Source: Pseudomonadota bacterium (lineage in GTDB: Bacteria; Pseudomonadota; Gammaproteobacteria; SZUA-229). Taken from it: DNA of 6,499 nucleotides. Position 1 is the stretch's first letter; the number at the start of each line of letters is the position of its first letter. The stretch lies in the NCBI GenBank assembly GCA_015222915.1, contig JADFWE010000241.1, positions 1 through 6,499 of the forward strand, read 5' to 3'. The translations under genes were made by a program, and so were the position numbers. The notes under the pieces were generated by a model. The model had not been told where the DNA came from. It did no database searches and was given only the letters and a program-made list of their open reading frames with translations. Shown here one piece after another: positions 6,215 to 6,499 of this stretch.

Positions 6215-6460
6215 ATGAAAGACAAAAGCAGCAAAAAATGTAAAACGCAGAAATCTGTCTACTACCTCGGCATAGTCAGCTTTATCGCCTCGGTAACCTG
6301 CCTGGTTATCCTCTATCTGAGAATCGATGATTCAGGACTAAAAAACACGATCTCGGCCAGCCTGGCCGCCTCCTCGTTTTTCTTCGCCTCGGTAGGCGTG
6401 GTATTAACGACCATCGGTAAATGCAACCTGCCAAGTTTTAAAATCGGCGATCACGATTGA
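6215..6460 (+). CDS. Small two-helix membrane protein of unknown function
   Basis: An 81-aa product that I do not recognise. It has a basic N-terminal tail (MKDKSSKKCKTQK, residues 1-13) and a hydrophobic helix at about 16-35 (YYLGIVSFIASVTCLVILYL). A short polar loop with RIDDSGLKN follows, then a second helix at about 46-67 rich in small and aromatic residues (SASLAASSFFFASVGVVLTT), and a polar tail ending GDHD. By the positive-inside rule both ends are probably cytoplasmic. The ATG lacks a clear Shine-Dalgarno. The gene begins 36 bases after the strong terminator, so it needs its own promoter or read-through. The real-gene call rests on the coherent two-helix pattern and uninterrupted frame; no homologue is claimed. 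Confidence 0.6.
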   Translation: MKDKSSKKCKTQKSVYYLGIVSFIASVTCLVILYLRIDDSGLKNTISASLAASSFFFASVGVVLTTIGKCNLPSFKIGDHD

Positions 6461-6479
6461 CACCGTATCTCAAGTTTAA

Positions 6480-6499
6480 CTTCCAGCTTCGGCTAGAAG
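6480..6499 (+). terminator. UUCG-tetraloop hairpin cut by window end, possible terminator
   Basis: CTTC (6480-6483) pairs with GAAG (6496-6499), and AGC (6485-6487) with GCT (6492-6494), around TTCG; there is one C-A mismatch. C(UUCG)G is an especially stable RNA loop. It lies 20 bases after the last gene's stop codon, as an intrinsic terminator would, but any T-run would be beyond the window. Confidence 0.35.

Noticed and set aside
1..6499. CRISPR array, tRNA, rRNA, transposase or phage genes
   Set aside because: No regularly spaced direct repeats of CRISPR type, no cloverleaf-like sequence and no such protein motifs were seen on either strand.

Overview
The window reads as a chromosomal housekeeping segment of a gammaproteobacterium. 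The coding DNA has moderate GC content. PriA and ArgS are full length and resemble the gammaproteobacterial (Pseudomonas-like) versions by eye, for example the ArgS stretches MSTRSGSFVTLREL and DFDLDLAKSQSNDNP. The order priA - argS - SPOR/FtsN-like protein is a familiar gammaproteobacterial arrangement. I cannot assign a genus. All genes are on the + strand.

Left end (1-564): no gene. The first 420 bases are about 30% GC by my hand count, and 241-300 is only 15% GC. They carry five exact matches to the DnaA-box consensus TTATNCACA, all in the same orientation, plus weaker copies. They also hold a TAA trinucleotide run inside the most AT-rich core and a one-mismatch IHF-like site. This is the most interesting part of the window. 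It looks like a chromosomal replication origin (oriC), or at least a DnaA-controlled region, placed directly upstream of the replication-restart helicase gene priA.

Middle (565-4706): priA (736 aa, complete, four zinc-binding CxxC pairs) is followed by a 173-base gap. The gap contains a palindromic, heptamer-repeat, MITE/REP-like element that begins two bases after the priA stop codon. A perfect TATAAT box then precedes argS (585 aa, TTG start).

Right part (4707-6499): a 151-base spacer with a hairpin/T-run comes first. Next is a single-pass membrane protein with a C-terminal SPOR domain (FtsN-like cell-division factor). After a 234-base leader region comes a small soluble SCP2-like (sterol carrier protein 2 fold) gene with a good ribosome-binding site, closed by a very clear intrinsic terminator. 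The last gene is a two-helix membrane protein of unknown function. The window ends in a C(UUCG)G hairpin. hslVU, which often follows the ftsN-like gene in gammaproteobacteria, is not present here.

The genes do not form one tight operon: every gap is at least about 90 bases, and several gaps hold their own promoter or terminator signals. They share a theme of replication, translation and division. I saw no CRISPR array, transposase, phage gene, tRNA or rRNA.
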